Positions 1-11,138 of a stretch of 64,000 bases of DNA are shown here, one piece after another. The position numbers and the translations under genes were made by a program. Position 1 is the stretch's first letter. Each line of letters begins with the position of its first letter. Origin of the DNA: Citrobacter amalonaticus (GTDB lineage Bacteria; Pseudomonadota; Gammaproteobacteria; Enterobacterales; Enterobacteriaceae); assembly GCF_018323885.1 (NCBI RefSeq), contig NZ_AP024585.1, positions 1,364,001-1,428,000 on the forward strand. Reading direction: 5' to 3'. A model generated the notes under the pieces. That model was not told the origin of the DNA. It saw only the letters and a list, made by a program, of their open reading frames with translations, and ran no database searches.

Positions 1-1358
1 CTACACAGGTATCTGCTCTGTCACTGCCCTGAGCTTTCCCTGTACTCTCACGCATGACTGGCGCAGTATTTTTTTCTGTCCGGATGAGATTTTTAATTCT
101 TCCAGTGCAATTCTCAGGTACGAAAATCCGATCCCGAGAATTATTAAAACTATGAATCTTCGGTTGTTCCATACTCTATGCTCGTGGTTAATTTGTTATA
201 TTTGTTATACAGGTGAGTTATCTCTTTTGCGTAGGAGCGATAAAAGGCTCCCGAGCCCCATAATTTATGAAGCATGAAAAGAAAAATCTTAGCGTGGGTA
301 GTTATATCACCTGTTACCAGCCTCAAGATTTTGATGAGGGTGTAATGTATTGATATTACTTTATCTTGCTGACACCTGATGAGTGCCTGACTGGCAAATA
401 TAACTACTCATTGAGTATTGCAATTTGCTTGCAAACTGCATTTTTAAGAATGGTTTACATTTCTACGGCCTCTGTAAAATAAAACAACAAAGGAATCAAT
501 AAGAATATATACGACAGATATTTTCTCTGACAGATTATGATACCATTACTCGAATAAGTAATAATGGTTTAAAAAACGTCCCTTTGCAATTCCCCAATTC
601 CAGTTTTGCACTGTACTAAAAGAGAGTCAAGAAGAGCTAAAATGTTAGAAATGTAATATTAATGCTACTGGATAAACCTGTTATATATATTCCTGGTGGT
701 CGTTTTAAATGAGGGGCGTCTTTTCAGGAAATATCACTCACTTGCTCTTTTGAGGTTGAGATATTTGCATCTGACAATAAGAATATTGCAAACATTAGAT
801 GAGGCTGGAAGTAGTCACCCGAGAGCACAATTTGCTAAAAAGTAATGGGCGTGGTTTGTAATTTTAATTTAAGTGATTGTATATAATGATATTTTTCTAA
901 GTTGTTGTTATGAATTAATAATCTCCATTTTTATATCATGTAAAAAACACAACGTTATGATTGTATTATTCTTTTTTTGTTTTTTCGTTAGATATGAAAA
1001 TTTGTTAAAAAAACAGTGTTACGAGAGGGTGGCAGCCGTAATTCGTAATCTGACCGGGTAAATTTTATAAAATTCAGATTTTTCTTTCTGAACAATAACC
1101 TGATAAAGGGGGACGGTATCAGTAAATTAGCCTTATGCCATGCCCATTTTTTGTGTCTTAAGCGTTTCTCATTGTTTCGTGTCGCTGCAACCCAGAACAT
1201 TTCCATCCCGTTAGATAAATGGATGGATCATCAAGTCAGAAACCTCGGACAAAAAAGCTGGTGCGGTTCACCGGATCCCGTTCTTTGCAGGCCAGCAGCA
1301 CACGTCCGGATCCGCGCGAGAGGGAGATAATCCCTATTGCAACCAGAAAGGGTGAAGC
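1..1358. other. AT-rich gene-poor region at window edge
   Basis: No convincing complete gene is visible here. On the minus strand a hydrophobic reading frame with an I/L/V-rich stretch, then charged residues, ends at a TAG at positions 1-3. It has no ATG, GTG or TTG start before an upstream stop near 205, so it may be a decayed small membrane protein. A second minus frame starting with ATG near 172 stays open to the left edge and matches nothing I recognise. The phenylalanine-rich plus-strand frame at 873-1061 looks like a chance reading of AT-rich DNA. Base composition is clearly lower in G+C than the cus genes, which suggests accessory DNA. Confidence 0.5.
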
Positions 1359-1706
1359 CTAAGAACGGCCAAGGGATTCGATATCCTGCAACAGCGTGTC
1401 GATCGTGGCGCGCTCTGTGAAAGGTTCTGGCGCACCTTCAGGTGCTGTCAGCCCAACCCTGTTATGCCAGTACGTGGGCACTCCCACTTTTTGCGTCCCA
1501 AGCATGTCATAAGCAGAGCCTGCGACAAATATAGCCTCGGCAGGAACAAAGCCTGTATTACACAACGCCAGACGATACGGCTCAGGATGCGGCTTGTAAA
1601 AATCAGCCTGTTCGGAAGTCACGACGACATCGAAGGGAACGCCGACAAGATCCGCAGCAATGCGCCTGAGGCGCGCCGAACAGTTAGTGACCACACTTAA
1701 TCCCAT
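1359..1706 (-). pseudogene. HAD-family hydrolase, C-terminal fragment
   Basis: The 115-residue frame carries the later motifs of a haloacid-dehalogenase-type hydrolase: VVTNCS (motif II), a lysine followed by PHPEPY (motif III region), and GSAYDMLG with the acidic metal ligand (motif IV). The N-terminal DxD nucleophile motif, which should lie about 100 residues earlier, is absent. The frame is blocked upstream by a stop about ten codons before the first ATG. The DNA immediately upstream belongs to an unrelated fragment on the other strand. A full-length family member is usually 210-240 residues, so this is about half a gene and cannot be catalytic. It was probably truncated by recombination near position 1720. 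Confidence 0.6.
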
Positions 1707-1731
1707 CAGCTCAGAATAGACCCTGTTAACC

Positions 1732-1881
1732 GATTACACTGACGTGATTTGCTCCACCAGCATTGAACGCATCATCACCGGACGTAATGCTGCGCTGAGC
1801 CTGACAGAAATCCTTATTCATCAGCTCAGTGATATTTTTGCACTCACCGACAGCATTGGCGGGGGCAACGCGAATGAATGA
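1732..1881 (+). pseudogene. DUF4942-like mobile-element protein fragment
   Basis: An open frame of 49 codons reads DYTDVICSTSIERIITGRNA and continues to a TGA. It has no start codon of its own. From memory it resembles the N-terminal part of DUF4942-domain proteins found on enterobacterial integrative elements and plasmids; I cannot confirm this without a search. A short ATG frame (1878-1976, starting MTTAHITFKRSEL) overlaps its stop codon by ATGA and could be another piece of the same decayed element. It abuts the truncated HAD fragment on the opposite strand, so the two mark a rearrangement junction. Confidence 0.35.
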
Positions 1882-2113
1882 CGACTGCGCACATTACCTT
1901 TAAGCGGTCAGAACTTGTAGAAAAACTGAATGACATTTTCACTAAGCATTATCCGGGGATACTGGTAGCGCGATAGTTCATTGTTACCATAACCGGGCTC
2001 GAAATCACGGGTGTTTTTAGCGAAATACGATTGTGGGCTTCGGCGTTTTTCGAACTGCTAAAAATGCTGTAATAACAATGGTTATATGGCCTGTATTCGA
2101 ATCCGGTAGGATC

Positions 2114-3550
2114 TCAGACCCACTCTTTCGGTAAACTCAACGTAAACCGGGTCACGTTTACATCCGAAGTCACCGACACTTTTCCGTGGTGTGCGGTCAC
2201 AATCGATTTCACGATCGCCAGTCCGATGCCGCTGCCTTCGCCTTTACGCTGGCGGGATGGATCCACGCGATAAAAGCGATCAAACAACCGTGGTAAATGT
2301 TCGGCAGGGATAGGTGTTCCCGGGTTTTCAATGATGATGTGCACCTGTTCGTCCGCCTCTGTCAGCCGGACGGTAATGCTCTGGCCCAATGGCGTGTAGC
2401 GCATCGCGTTGGAGAGGAGATTGCTGATCGCCCGGCGCAGCATATCTGAATCGCCGGATACCAGGCATGGACGCCCTTCAAAATGCAACCCGACTTCCCG
2501 TTCTTCCGCCAGCGCCTCAAAAAAGTCGAATACTTTACTGACTTCATCCGCCAGATTGATCGTTTTTTTCTCCGGGATCAGCTGGTTGTTATCGGCCTGC
2601 GCCAGAAACAGCATATCGCTGACCATTTTCGCCATATGGCTAAATTCTTCGAGGTTGGAATAGAGCACCTCTTCCAGCTCCTTCTGGCTACGGGGCTGGC
2701 TGAGGACAATTTCTGTTTGCGTCACCAGGTTGGTGATAGGGGTACGGATCTCATGGGCAATATCAGCTGAAAAATTGGACTGGCGGGTAAAAACGTCTTC
2801 GATACGCTCGATCATGTGATTAAACGAGAGCACCAGCCGTTCCAGTTCAATAGGCACCGACCGGGGATCCAGTCGGACGTCGAGATCTTTCGAGGTGATG
2901 TTCTGAATCTGTCGGCTGACGCTACGGATCGGTTCGTGGCCTTTATACACGGCAAACAGCACGATAAAAATGATCAACATGCTGATGATCGAGGCGGTCA
3001 TGATCAGCTTGTTTTTCAAATCGTTAATGTAATGCAGGTGAAAATCGATCGACAGCGCCAGATACAGGGTATAGGCCGGTTTTCCGTCGATCAGCGGCCC
3101 GACCGGCAGGCGGATCATGCGCCAGCTGGAATGGGTGCCGTGGCCAGCCATCTGCATCGACGGACCATTAATCAAATAGACGTTGCCGCCCGGAACGGTT
3201 TTATCCACCGTGGCGCGGGCAAGAAACTGGCGGATATCCGGCATATGAGGGGAATGAAAGAGCGCCTGCTGGTTGGCATCTTCCAGCGAAATAATGACGT
3301 TTGAGTAACCGGCTACCACGTTTTTCAGGATCTCCAGACGGCGGGATTCTGGCTCGTCGGAGGGGCTAAGGATACGTTCGAGGGTGGCGCTGATTTCGCT
3401 TAAGTCGTTGATGTCCTGTTCGGCAAAATGCACTTTTACCGACTGAATCATGATCCAGGCAAAGGCAAAAAAGGAGGCAATGGTCACGAGGCTGATAAAA
3501 AAGGTCAGGCGCGTCGCCAGCGAAAAAGGGCGGGGTAACCGCTTACTGAC
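2114..3550 (-). CDS. cusS: CusS copper/silver sensor histidine kinase
   Basis: This is an inner-membrane sensor kinase that responds to periplasmic Cu(I)/Ag(I) and phosphorylates CusR. The 478-residue product matches E. coli CusS closely in length and sequence. TM1 spans about residues 15-36. The periplasmic metal-sensing loop spans about 37-182 and contains several His and Met residues, including [11 protein letters not shown]2 spans about 183-204, then come the HAMP domain, the phospho-acceptor in [11 protein letters not shown] (His267) and an ATPase domain with [18 protein letters not shown] and LFDRFYR boxes. I chose the ATG at 3550 ([10 protein letters not shown]) over an upstream in-frame ATG. 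It matches the E. coli start and overlaps the cusR stop (ATGGTCAGTAA), which indicates translational coupling in a cusRS operon. Confidence 0.95.
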   Translation of the reverse strand, partial: VSKRLPRPFSLATRLTFFISLVTIASFFAFAWIMIQSVKVHFAEQDINDLSEISATLERILSPSDEPESRRLEILKNVVAGYSNVIISLEDANQQALFHSPHMPDIRQFLARATVDKTVPGGNVYLINGPSMQMAGHGTHSSWRMIRLPVGPLIDGKPAYTLYLALSIDFHLHYINDLKNKLIMTASIISMLIIFIVLFAVYKGHEPIRSVSRQIQNITSKDLDVRLDPRSVPIELERLVLSFNHMIERIEDVFTRQSNFSADIAHEIRTPITNLVTQTEIVLSQPRSQKELEEVLYSNLEEFSHMAKMVSDMLFLAQADNNQLIPEKKTINLADEVSKVFDFFEALAEEREVGLHFEGRPCLVSGDSDMLRRAISNLLSNAMRYTPLGQSITVRLTEADEQVHIIIENPGTPIPAEHLPRLFDRFYRVDPSRQRKGEGSGIGLAIVKSIVTAHHGKVSVTSDVNVTRFTLSLPKEWV

Positions 3551-4226
3551 CATCCGGCACCTCAAGCACATATCCCACGCCACGCACGGTCTGAATCAGC
3601 TTAGGCTCAAAGTCGTTATCAATTTTGCCGCGCAGGCGCTTCACGGCCACGTCAATGGCGTTGGTATCGCTGTCAAAATTCATGTCCCACACCTGAGAGG
3701 CAATCAGCGAGCGGGGTAATACTTCTCCCTGGTGGCGCAGGAAAAACTCCAGCAGGGTAAATTCTTTGCTGGTGAGCGTGATGCGGGTACCGCTACGACT
3801 CACTTTGCGGCTCACCAGGTCAACGATCAGATCGGCCACCTGAAACTGGCTTTCGACGATTACCGCCGCCCCCCGGCGTAGCAGGGTTCTGACGCGCGCC
3901 AGCAGTTCGGCAAAGGCAAACGGCTTAACCAGATAATCATCCGCCCCTAATTCCAGCCCTTTTACCCGATGTTCAATGGTTCCCAACGCGGTAAGCAGCA
4001 GAATCGGCATGCCTTTATTCGCGGCACGCAGCATCCGGACGATATCCCAGCCGTTGACGTCGGGCAGCATGATATCAAGAACGAGCAGGTCGTAATCACC
4101 GGTCATCGCCAGGTGATAGCCGTTCAGACCGTTGTCAGCAAGATCGACAACAAAGCCCGCTTCCGTCAGTCCTTTGGTCAGGTATTCACCGGTTTTGTTC
4201 TCATCTTCGACGATCAAAATTTTCAA
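3543..4226 (-). CDS. cusR: CusR copper response regulator
   Basis: This is an OmpR/PhoB-family response regulator that activates cusCFBA and its own operon under copper or silver stress. The receiver domain (about residues 1-120) has the acidic pocket, the phospho-acceptor Asp in [10 protein letters not shown], and the conserved Lys in DYLVKPF. The winged-helix domain (about 130-227) ends [16 protein letters not shown]. The longest frame starts at 4376, but the homologous start is a TTG at 4226, with AAGGAG six bases upstream. That gives exactly 227 residues, the E. coli length. A GTG one codon earlier is possible but too close to the ribosome site. The gene is divergent from cusC across a CusR box and overlaps cusS by 8 bp. 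Confidence 0.94.
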   Translation of the reverse strand: MKILIVEDENKTGEYLTKGLTEAGFVVDLADNGLNGYHLAMTGDYDLLVLDIMLPDVNGWDIVRMLRAANKGMPILLLTALGTIEHRVKGLELGADDYLVKPFAFAELLARVRTLLRRGAAVIVESQFQVADLIVDLVSRKVSRSGTRITLTSKEFTLLEFFLRHQGEVLPRSLIASQVWDMNFDSDTNAIDVAVKRLRGKIDNDFEPKLIQTVRGVGYVLEVPDGQ

Positions 4227-4306
4227 CACATTCTCCTTCGCCACGCGACGGTCATGGGGCCTCTCAATTCTAGAGAAGCCAGATCGGATAGCAATCGCAT
4301 TCTGGG

Positions 4307-4328
4307 AAAATGACAGCTTTGTCATTTT
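4307..4328. promoter_or_regulatory. CusR box between cusR and cusC
   Basis: A 22-bp palindrome with arms AAAATGACA and TGTCATTTT (last base of the loop shared) lies between the divergent cusR and cusC starts. It agrees with the E. coli CusR operator (AAAATGACA, short spacer, TGTCATTTT). It probably activates both transcripts. It lies 69 bp upstream of the chosen cusC start and 80 bp upstream of the cusR TTG. Confidence 0.9.
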
Positions 4329-4396
4329 GCTGTCACGGGTTGAACAGAGAGCGCCAGGTAAAGTGGCTGATATCAACCCACATGAAAATCAGGCTT

Positions 4397-5779
4397 ATGC
4401 GTAATTTTAAGCGTCTCACGCTCTCAATGGCGTTACTGCTGGCAGGATGTTCACTCGCCCCGGACTATCAGCGCCCGGCGCTTCCGGTACCGCAGCAGTT
4501 TTCTCTCAGTCAGAACCAACTGGTGACATCACCGACAGGTTATCAGGACAGCGGCTGGCGGCAGTTTTTTGTCGATCCGCAGGTGAAAGTGCTGATTGAC
4601 GAGGCGCTGCGTAACAATCGCGATTTACGTATGGCGACGCTGAAAGTACAGGAGGCGAGGGCGCAATATCGGGTGACTGATGCCGATCGCTATCCGCAGT
4701 TGAATGCGGAAAGCAGCGGAAACTGGAGCGGGAAACTGAAAGGCGACACCCGCAGTACGCGTGAATATGAGGCCGGGCTGAACCTGAGCGTTGATCTGGA
4801 TTTCTTTGGGCGGCTGAAAAACATGAGCGAAGCCGATCGACAGAACTTTTTCGCCAGCGAAGAGGCGCGCCGGGCGGTGCATATCCTGTTGGTGTCCAAC
4901 GTTGCACAGAGCTGGTTCAATCAGCGTCTGGCCTTCGCGCAACTTCAGGTGGCACAAGAAACGCTGAGCAATTATGAGCGTGCATATGCGCTGGTGGAAA
5001 AACAACTGGTTACCGGCAGTACTAACGTGCTGGCGCTGGAACAGGCGCGTGGCGTGATTGAAAGTACCCGCAGTGATATTGCGAAACGTCAGGGGGAACT
5101 GGCGCAGGCGAATAACGCGTTGCAGCTGTTACTGGGGAGCTACGCTAAGCTGCCGGACGATGCGCGACAGAATGTCGGCGATATCAACGGCGTGACGTTA
5201 CCGCCATCGCTGTCATCGCAAATCCTGTTGCAGCGTCCGGACATCATGGAAGCCGAACATGCGCTGATGGCGGCAAACGCCAATATCGGCGCGGCACGGG
5301 CGGCGTTTTTCCCCTCCATCACGCTGACCAGCGGGATCTCCGGCAGCAGCAGCGATCTCTCGAGCCTGTTTTCGACGGCAAGCGGGATGTGGAATTTCAT
5401 TCCGAAAGTGGAGCTACCGATCTTCAATGCCGGACGTAATCAGGCCAACCTCGATCTGGCTGAGATCCGCCAGCAGCAGTCGGTGGTCAATTATGAGCAG
5501 AAGATCCAGAACGCGTTCAAAGAGGTTGCCGACGCGCTGGCGCTACGCCAGAGCCTTACCGATCAGATTCGCGGTCAGCAGCGATACCTGACTTCGCTAC
5601 AAATCACGCTTCAGCGTGCGAGAGCGCTCTATCGCAATGGAGCGGTGAGCTATATCAACGTACTGGACGCTGAACGTTCGCTATTTGCGACGCAACAAAC
5701 CCTGCTTGACCTTAATTACGCCCGACAGGTTAACGAAATTACGCTCTATACCGCGCTTGGCGGTGGTTGGCTGGAATAA
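4397..5779 (+). CDS. cusC: CusC outer-membrane channel of Cus efflux
   Basis: CusC is a TolC-family trimeric outer-membrane lipoprotein that forms the exit duct of the CusCBA Cu(I)/Ag(I) pump. The lipobox LLLAGC places the lipidated Cys at residue 18 of the form starting at 4397. The two repeated OEP halves follow, with characteristic stretches such as NNRDLRMATLKVQEARAQYR, LDFFGRLKNMSEA, QRPDIMEAEHALMAANANIG and GAVSYINVLDAERSLF. The product is 460 residues, against 457 in E. coli. The frame is open further upstream. An ATG at 4382 (MKIRLM) is an alternative start; neither has a strong ribosome site. It is the first gene of cusCFBA. Confidence 0.93.
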   Translation: MRNFKRLTLSMALLLAGCSLAPDYQRPALPVPQQFSLSQNQLVTSPTGYQDSGWRQFFVDPQVKVLIDEALRNNRDLRMATLKVQEARAQYRVTDADRYPQLNAESSGNWSGKLKGDTRSTREYEAGLNLSVDLDFFGRLKNMSEADRQNFFASEEARRAVHILLVSNVAQSWFNQRLAFAQLQVAQETLSNYERAYALVEKQLVTGSTNVLALEQARGVIESTRSDIAKRQGELAQANNALQLLLGSYAKLPDDARQNVGDINGVTLPPSLSSQILLQRPDIMEAEHALMAANANIGAARAAFFPSITLTSGISGSSSDLSSLFSTASGMWNFIPKVELPIFNAGRNQANLDLAEIRQQQSVVNYEQKIQNAFKEVADALALRQSLTDQIRGQQRYLTSLQITLQRARALYRNGAVSYINVLDAERSLFATQQTLLDLNYARQVNEITLYTALGGGWLE

Positions 5780-5805
5780 ACCGAAACACATCACAGGAGA
5801 TTGAC

Positions 5806-6150
5806 ATGAACACAGTATGTAAAGCGGTGGTATTCGCCATTTTCTCTACGCTGGCAATTAACGCTCAGGCCAATGAACACCATCACGGCGATATGATGAG
5901 CGCCATGCCTGCCGCCGAACAAAGCCCGGCGATCAGCGCCACTGGCGTAGTAAAAAGCGTTGATACGCAAAGCAAAAAAGTCACCATTGAACATGGGCCG
6001 ATCCCCGCGCTGAACTGGCCGGCAATGACCATGCGTTTTACCATCACACCGCAAACGCAGCTCAACGATATTAAACCCGGTGACAACGTGGCGTTTACAT
6101 TTATCCAGCAGGGCAATCTCTCTTTATTGCAGGATATTAAAAGCCAGTAA
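5806..6150 (+). CDS. cusF: CusF periplasmic copper/silver chaperone
   Basis: CusF is a small periplasmic chaperone that hands Cu(I)/Ag(I) to CusB. The 114-residue precursor has a signal peptide ending ...INAQA before NEHHH, then an OB-fold domain. The metal site is visible as His63, Met74 and Met76 with the capping Trp71 (EHGPIPALNWPAMTMRF). These correspond to the known His/Met/Met plus cation-pi Trp ligands of E. coli CusF. A His/Met-rich N-terminal tail (HHHGDMMSAM) may add weak sites. The ATG at 5806 follows AGGAGATTGAC. An upstream in-frame start at 5767 would overlap cusC and disturb the signal peptide. Confidence 0.94.
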   Translation: MNTVCKAVVFAIFSTLAINAQANEHHHGDMMSAMPAAEQSPAISATGVVKSVDTQSKKVTIEHGPIPALNWPAMTMRFTITPQTQLNDIKPGDNVAFTFIQQGNLSLLQDIKSQ

Positions 6151-6182
6151 TTCTCTCTTATTTTAACGTTGAGCATGACCTC

Positions 6183-7445
6183 ATGAAAAATATCGCGCTG
6201 ATTATCGGCAGCATGATGGCGGGCGGCATTATCGCCGTGGGCGGCTACGCGTATTTCGCCGCGGCGCACCCGTCGGCGAATACACCGCCAGTCACGGAAA
6301 AAGAAGCCCGCAAGGTGCTGTTCTGGTACGACCCGATGTACCCGAATACCCGCTTCGATAAACCCGGCAAATCGCCCTTTATGGATATGGATCTGGTGCC
6401 GAAATATGCCGATGAAGAGTCTGCCAGCGCTACTGCGCCGGGCGTCCGTATCGATCCGACGCAAACGCAAAACCTCGGTGTGAAAACTGAGGCTGTGCGT
6501 CGCGGACCCCTCACTTTTGCCCAGACGTTCCCGGCCAACGTCAGCTATAACGAGTATCAGTTTGTCATTATGCAGGCGCGTGCCGCCGGATTTGTCGAGA
6601 AAGTCTGGCCGCTCACCGTGGGTGATAAGGTGAAAAAAGGCGCACCGCTGCTTGAACTCACGATCCCTGACTGGGTGGAAGCGCAGAGTGAATATCTGCT
6701 GCTGAAAGAAACTGGCGGCACGGCAACCCAGGTTGAGGGGATTCTGGAGCGGCTGCGCCTGGCCGGAATGCCGGAAACGGATATTCGACGTTTGACCGCA
6801 ACGCGCAAAATTCAGACCCGCTTTATCCTTACTGCACCCATTGACGGAGTAATTACCGCCTTTGATTTACGTGCTGGCATGAACATCGCCAAAGATAACG
6901 TGGTCGCGAAAATTCAGGGGATGGATCCAGTGTGGGTAACCGCTGCGGTGCCTGAATCCATCGCGTGGCTGATTAAAGACGCGTCGCCGTTTTCGCTGAC
7001 CGTTCCGGCGCGTCCGGACAAGTCCTTCACCGTGCGCAAGTGGACGCTGTTGCCCAGCGCCGACGCCACCACCCGAACGCTGCAACTGCGCCTGGAAGTC
7101 GATAACCCCGACGAAGCGCTGAAACCGGGGATGAACGCTTATCTTAATCTGAAAACGGAAAGTGAGCCGATGTTGCTGATCCCGTCTAAAGCGCTGATCG
7201 ATACCGGCAGCGAGCAGCGGGTGATCACGGTGGACGGTGAAGGGCGTTTTGTCCCTAAACCCGTTTCTGTCTTCCAGGCCTCGCAGGGGGTAACGGCGAT
7301 CCGTTCCGGGCTGGCTGAAGGCGAGAAGGTGGTTGCCAGCGGCCTGTTCCTGATTGATTCAGAAGCCAACATCTCGGGGGCGTTAGACCGGATGCGCACG
7401 CAGCAACCGTCGGCGATGCCCGATCCTGCGGCCCATGCGCACTGA
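6183..7445 (+). CDS. cusB: CusB periplasmic adaptor of Cus efflux
   Basis: CusB is the membrane-fusion protein that joins CusA to CusC and receives metal from CusF. The 420-residue product has an uncleaved or cleavable N-terminal hydrophobic segment (about 1-28). The metal-binding N-terminal region keeps the methionines of DPMYPN and SPFMDMD, matching the three Cu(I)-binding Met of E. coli CusB. Barrel-sandwich, hairpin and beta-barrel domains follow ([38 protein letters not shown]). It is slightly longer than the E. coli protein (407), mainly in the linker after the signal and in the His-containing tail (AAHAH). It lies in the operon 32 bp after cusF and 11 bp before cusA. Confidence 0.94.
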   Translation: MKNIALIIGSMMAGGIIAVGGYAYFAAAHPSANTPPVTEKEARKVLFWYDPMYPNTRFDKPGKSPFMDMDLVPKYADEESASATAPGVRIDPTQTQNLGVKTEAVRRGPLTFAQTFPANVSYNEYQFVIMQARAAGFVEKVWPLTVGDKVKKGAPLLELTIPDWVEAQSEYLLLKETGGTATQVEGILERLRLAGMPETDIRRLTATRKIQTRFILTAPIDGVITAFDLRAGMNIAKDNVVAKIQGMDPVWVTAAVPESIAWLIKDASPFSLTVPARPDKSFTVRKWTLLPSADATTRTLQLRLEVDNPDEALKPGMNAYLNLKTESEPMLLIPSKALIDTGSEQRVITVDGEGRFVPKPVSVFQASQGVTAIRSGLAEGEKVVASGLFLIDSEANISGALDRMRTQQPSAMPDPAAHAH

Positions 7446-7456
7446 GGAGAACGCAG

Positions 7457-10400
7457 ATGATTGAATGGATTATTCGCCGCTCGGTCGCCAACCGTTTTCT
7501 GGTGATCATTGGCGCGCTCTTTCTCAGCGTCTGGGGGACCTGGACCATCGTTAACACGCCGGTGGATGCGCTGCCCGACCTGTCCGACGTGCAGGTGATC
7601 GTCAAAACCAGCTACCCGGGGCAGGCGCCGCAGATTGTCGAGAATCAGGTGACCTATCCGCTGACCACCACCATGCTGTCCGTACCCGGCGCAAAAACTG
7701 TGCGCGGTTTCTCGCAGTTTGGCGACTCGTATGTCTATGTCATTTTTGAAGATGGCACCGATCCGTACTGGGCGCGTTCTCGCGTGCTGGAATATCTCAA
7801 CCAGGTACAGGGTAAGCTCCCGGCGGGCGTCAGCGCGGAAATGGGGCCAGACGCCACCGGCGTGGGCTGGATCTTCGAGTATGCGTTGGTCGATCGCAGC
7901 GGTAAGCACGACCTGGCGGAACTGCGTTCGTTGCAGGACTGGTTTCTGAAATATGAGTTAAAAACTATCCCGAATGTGTCGGAAGTGGCCTCCGTGGGCG
8001 GCGTGGTGAAAGAGTATCAGGTGGTGATCGACCCAATGAAACTCGCTCAGTACGGCATCAACCTGTCGGAGGTGAAAGGTGCGCTGGATGCCTCTAACCA
8101 GGAGGCGGGGGGCTCATCGGTGGAACTGTCGGAAGCAGAATACATGGTCCGCGCCAGCGGGTATCTGCAAACGCTGGATGACTTCAATCATATCGTTCTG
8201 AAGTCAGGGGAAAACGGGGTACCCGTGTACCTGCGGGATGTGGCGAGAGTGCAGGCAGGCCCGGAAATGCGCCGGGGGATTGCCGAACTTAACGGCGAGG
8301 GAGAAGTGGCCGGCGGGGTGGTTATCTTGCGCTCCGGTAAAAACGCGCGTGAGGTTATCTCGGCGGTTAAAAATAAACTCGAGACGCTGAAAAGTAGTCT
8401 GCCGGAAGGCGTGGAAGTGGTGACCACCTACGATCGCAGTCAGTTGATTGACCGCGCCATCGATAACCTCAGCTATAAGCTACTGGAAGAGTTTATCGTC
8501 GTGGCGCTGGTCTGCGCACTGTTTCTCTGGCACGTGCGTTCCGCGCTGGTGGCGATCATCTCGCTGCCGCTGGGATTGTGTATCGCCTTTATCGTGATGC
8601 ATTTTCAGGGGCTGAACGCCAACATTATGTCGCTTGGCGGGATCGCTATCGCCGTGGGGGCGATGGTGGATGCCGCCATTGTGATGATCGAAAATGCGCA
8701 TAAACGGCTGGAAGAGTGGGGACACCAGCATCCGGGTGAAGTGCCGGATAACGAAACGCGCTGGACGGTGATCACCAATGCCTCTGTAGAGGTTGGTCCG
8801 GCGCTGTTCATCAGTTTGCTGATCATCACGCTCTCTTTTATTCCCATCTTTACCCTGGAAGGGCAGGAAGGACGCCTGTTCGGGCCGCTGGCGTTCACCA
8901 AAACGTATGCGATGGCGGGGGCGGCGTTTCTGGCGATCGTGGTGATCCCGATCCTGATGGGGTTGTGGATCCGCGGGAAAATTCCGGCGGAAAGCAGCAA
9001 CCCGCTTAACCGCTTTTTGATCCGTATTTACCATCCGCTACTGCTGAAAGTATTGCACTGGCCGAAAGTCACGCTGCTGGTGGCGGGGCTCTCGATCCTG
9101 ACGGTGGCCTGGCCGCTGAGTAAAGTGGGGGGCGAGTTCTTACCGCAGATTAACGAAGGCGATCTGTTGTACATGCCGTCCACGCTGCCGGGGATTTCGG
9201 CGGCAGAAGCGGCAAGCATGTTACAGAAAACCGATAAGCTGATCATGACCGTACCGGAAGTCGCCAGGGTCTTTGGCAAAACCGGGAAAGCGGAAACCGC
9301 CACGGATTCGGCACCGCTGGAGATGGTGGAAACCACGATTCAGCTCAAACCGCAGGATCAGTGGCGTCCGGGAATGACGATGGAAAAAATCATCGAGGAA
9401 CTGGACAACACCGTTCGTCTGCCAGGGCTGGCAAACCTGTGGGTGCCGCCGATTCGTAACCGTATTGATATGCTCTCTACCGGGATTAAGAGTCCGATTG
9501 GGATTAAAGTCTCTGGTAACGTACTGGCCGATATCGACGCGATGGCCGAGCAGATTGAAGAGGTTGCCCGCACCGTCCCTGGCGTAACATCTGCGCTCGC
9601 TGAGCGTCTGCAAGGTGGTCGCTATCTCAACATCGATATCAACCGTGAGAAAGCTGCCCGCTACGGCATGACGGTGGGGGACGTGCAGTTGTTTATTACC
9701 TCTGCCGTCGGTGGGGCGATGGTTGGGGAGACCGTTGAGGGGATTGCCCGTTATCCGATCAATCTGCGTTATCCGCAGAGCTTCCGGGACAGCCCGCAGG
9801 CGCTGCGCCAGTTACCAATCCTGACGCCGATGAAGCAACAAATTACGCTGGGGGATGTCGCCACAATCAACATCACGCCGGGGCCCTCGATGCTAAAAAC
9901 GGAGAACGCACGGCCCACCAGTTGGATCTACATTGATGCGCGCGACAGGGATATGGTCTCTGTGGTTAACGATCTGAAACAGGCGATTGCCGATAACGTT
10001 CAGTTGAAGCCCGGTACCAGCGTCGCGTTTTCTGGTCAGTTTGAATTGCTGGAGCGGGCGAACCATAAGCTGAAGCTGATGGTGCCCATGACGCTGATGA
10101 TCATCTTCGTCCTGTTGTATCTGGCGTTCCGCCGGGTCGGAGAAGCGCTGCTGATCATCACCAGCGTGCCGTTTGCGCTGGTGGGCGGGATTTGGTTCCT
10201 GTACTGGATGGGATTTCATCTGTCGGTGGCGACGGGAACCGGGTTTATCGCTCTGGCGGGGGTTGCTGCGGAATTTGGCGTGGTCATGCTGATGTACCTG
10301 CGCCATGCCATTGAGGCCGATCCTTCACTGGACAACTCACAGACGTTCAGCACAGAGAAACTGGATGACGCGTTGTATCACGGAGCGGTGCTACGGGTAC

Positions 10401-10603
10401 GACCCAAAGCGATGACCGTAGCGGTGATCATTGCCGGTCTTCTGCCGATTTTGTGGGGGACAGGAGCCGGTTCGGAAGTGATGAGTCAGATTGCTGCGCC
10501 CATGATCGGCGGTATGATTACGGCGCCGCTACTGTCACTGTTTATTATCCCTGCGGCTTATAAGTTGATGTGGATACATCGTCACCGTAAAATATCCCGT
10601 TAA
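7457..10603 (+). CDS. cusA: CusA RND copper/silver efflux pump
   Basis: CusA is the proton-driven inner-membrane RND pump of the HME (heavy-metal efflux) type, which exports Cu(I)/Ag(I) through CusB-CusC. It is 1048 residues, against 1047 in E. coli. TM1 follows the start, a large periplasmic porter domain comes next, and TM2-6 include the proton-relay motif [19 protein letters not shown] with the conserved Asp. A second porter domain and TM7-12 complete the fold. Metal-site methionines fall in the regions expected for the family (for example [10 protein letters not shown] and [13 protein letters not shown]). AGGAGAACGCAG precedes the ATG. It is the last gene of cusCFBA; a hairpin follows. 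Confidence 0.95.
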   Translation: MIEWIIRRSVANRFLVIIGALFLSVWGTWTIVNTPVDALPDLSDVQVIVKTSYPGQAPQIVENQVTYPLTTTMLSVPGAKTVRGFSQFGDSYVYVIFEDGTDPYWARSRVLEYLNQVQGKLPAGVSAEMGPDATGVGWIFEYALVDRSGKHDLAELRSLQDWFLKYELKTIPNVSEVASVGGVVKEYQVVIDPMKLAQYGINLSEVKGALDASNQEAGGSSVELSEAEYMVRASGYLQTLDDFNHIVLKSGENGVPVYLRDVARVQAGPEMRRGIAELNGEGEVAGGVVILRSGKNAREVISAVKNKLETLKSSLPEGVEVVTTYDRSQLIDRAIDNLSYKLLEEFIVVALVCALFLWHVRSALVAIISLPLGLCIAFIVMHFQGLNANIMSLGGIAIAVGAMVDAAIVMIENAHKRLEEWGHQHPGEVPDNETRWTVITNASVEVGPALFISLLIITLSFIPIFTLEGQEGRLFGPLAFTKTYAMAGAAFLAIVVIPILMGLWIRGKIPAESSNPLNRFLIRIYHPLLLKVLHWPKVTLLVAGLSILTVAWPLSKVGGEFLPQINEGDLLYMPSTLPGISAAEAASMLQKTDKLIMTVPEVARVFGKTGKAETATDSAPLEMVETTIQLKPQDQWRPGMTMEKIIEELDNTVRLPGLANLWVPPIRNRIDMLSTGIKSPIGIKVSGNVLADIDAMAEQIEEVARTVPGVTSALAERLQGGRYLNIDINREKAARYGMTVGDVQLFITSAVGGAMVGETVEGIARYPINLRYPQSFRDSPQALRQLPILTPMKQQITLGDVATINITPGPSMLKTENARPTSWIYIDARDRDMVSVVNDLKQAIADNVQLKPGTSVAFSGQFELLERANHKLKLMVPMTLMIIFVLLYLAFRRVGEALLIITSVPFALVGGIWFLYWMGFHLSVATGTGFIALAGVAAEFGVVMLMYLRHAIEADPSLDNSQTFSTEKLDDALYHGAVLRVRPKAMTVAVIIAGLLPILWGTGAGSEVMSQIAAPMIGGMITAPLLSLFIIPAAYKLMWIHRHRKISR

Positions 10604-10615
10604 CATCTTCATCAT

Positions 10616-10642
10616 CCGGCCTGCTGAAATGAAGCGGGCCGG
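10616..10642 (+). terminator. Hairpin after cusA
   Basis: An imperfect inverted repeat starts 12 bp after the cusA stop codon. CCGGCCTGCT pairs with AGCGGGCCGG (one G-T pair) around a 7-base loop. The stem is strong but is followed by AAAAATCATTTT rather than a clean T-run. Termination is likely but not certain. Confidence 0.55.
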
Positions 10643-11138
10643 AAAAATCATTTTAACGGTGATTTTTCATTCTTTCTGACATATTCTGCAATACTGTAAA
10701 ATGCTTTTTCTGATGATAAGCGTTATCCCTTTATGAATCTCCCGTTATTGCTATTCGTTCCCTCTGATATTTAATTTTGCTGTTACCTCTCAGCGGGTTG
10801 TGCATAAAAAGCACAGCCCGCATCCTTGTGTTGCAAATAGTGTAAACATCAGTTTTATATTTCAGAATCGTGCAGTTAATCGCATTTTATTCATTTTTGT
10901 TATCAAGTTTTCGTTAAGTTCATTCTCTTTTACGCATAATGCGGGCCACTTTTACACTTCACTGAATGTTTTTACATATCAATTAATCAGTAAAAATAGT
11001 CAAAAACTTAATATCATGCGAAATATCTGAAAGGTAATCCCTTATGGTAATCAAAAAACCATCTGCGGGAGCCAGTTTTAGCCTTTTATCATTAAACACG
11101 AATGAGAAGTATCTGAAATATAAAATAAGGATTTTACT
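10643..11138. other. Intergenic region before PilZ gene
   Basis: About 500 bp of AT-rich DNA marks the left border of the island inserted between cusA and pheP. I see no credible gene. A frame at 10800-11030 is Ser/Phe-rich and has no ribosome site or family resemblance. Promoter elements for the PilZ gene should lie in the right half. AAGGATTTT precedes its ATG at 11139. Confidence 0.4.

Noticed and set aside
873..1061. 62-residue Phe-rich plus-strand frame
   Set aside because: No ribosome site, extreme AT-driven composition and no family resemblance; read as chance.
2080..2125. TATTCGAATCCGGTAGGATC stretch resembling the T-arm end of a tRNA
   Set aside because: No acceptor, D or anticodon arms fit upstream, so neither a tRNA nor a confirmed attachment site.
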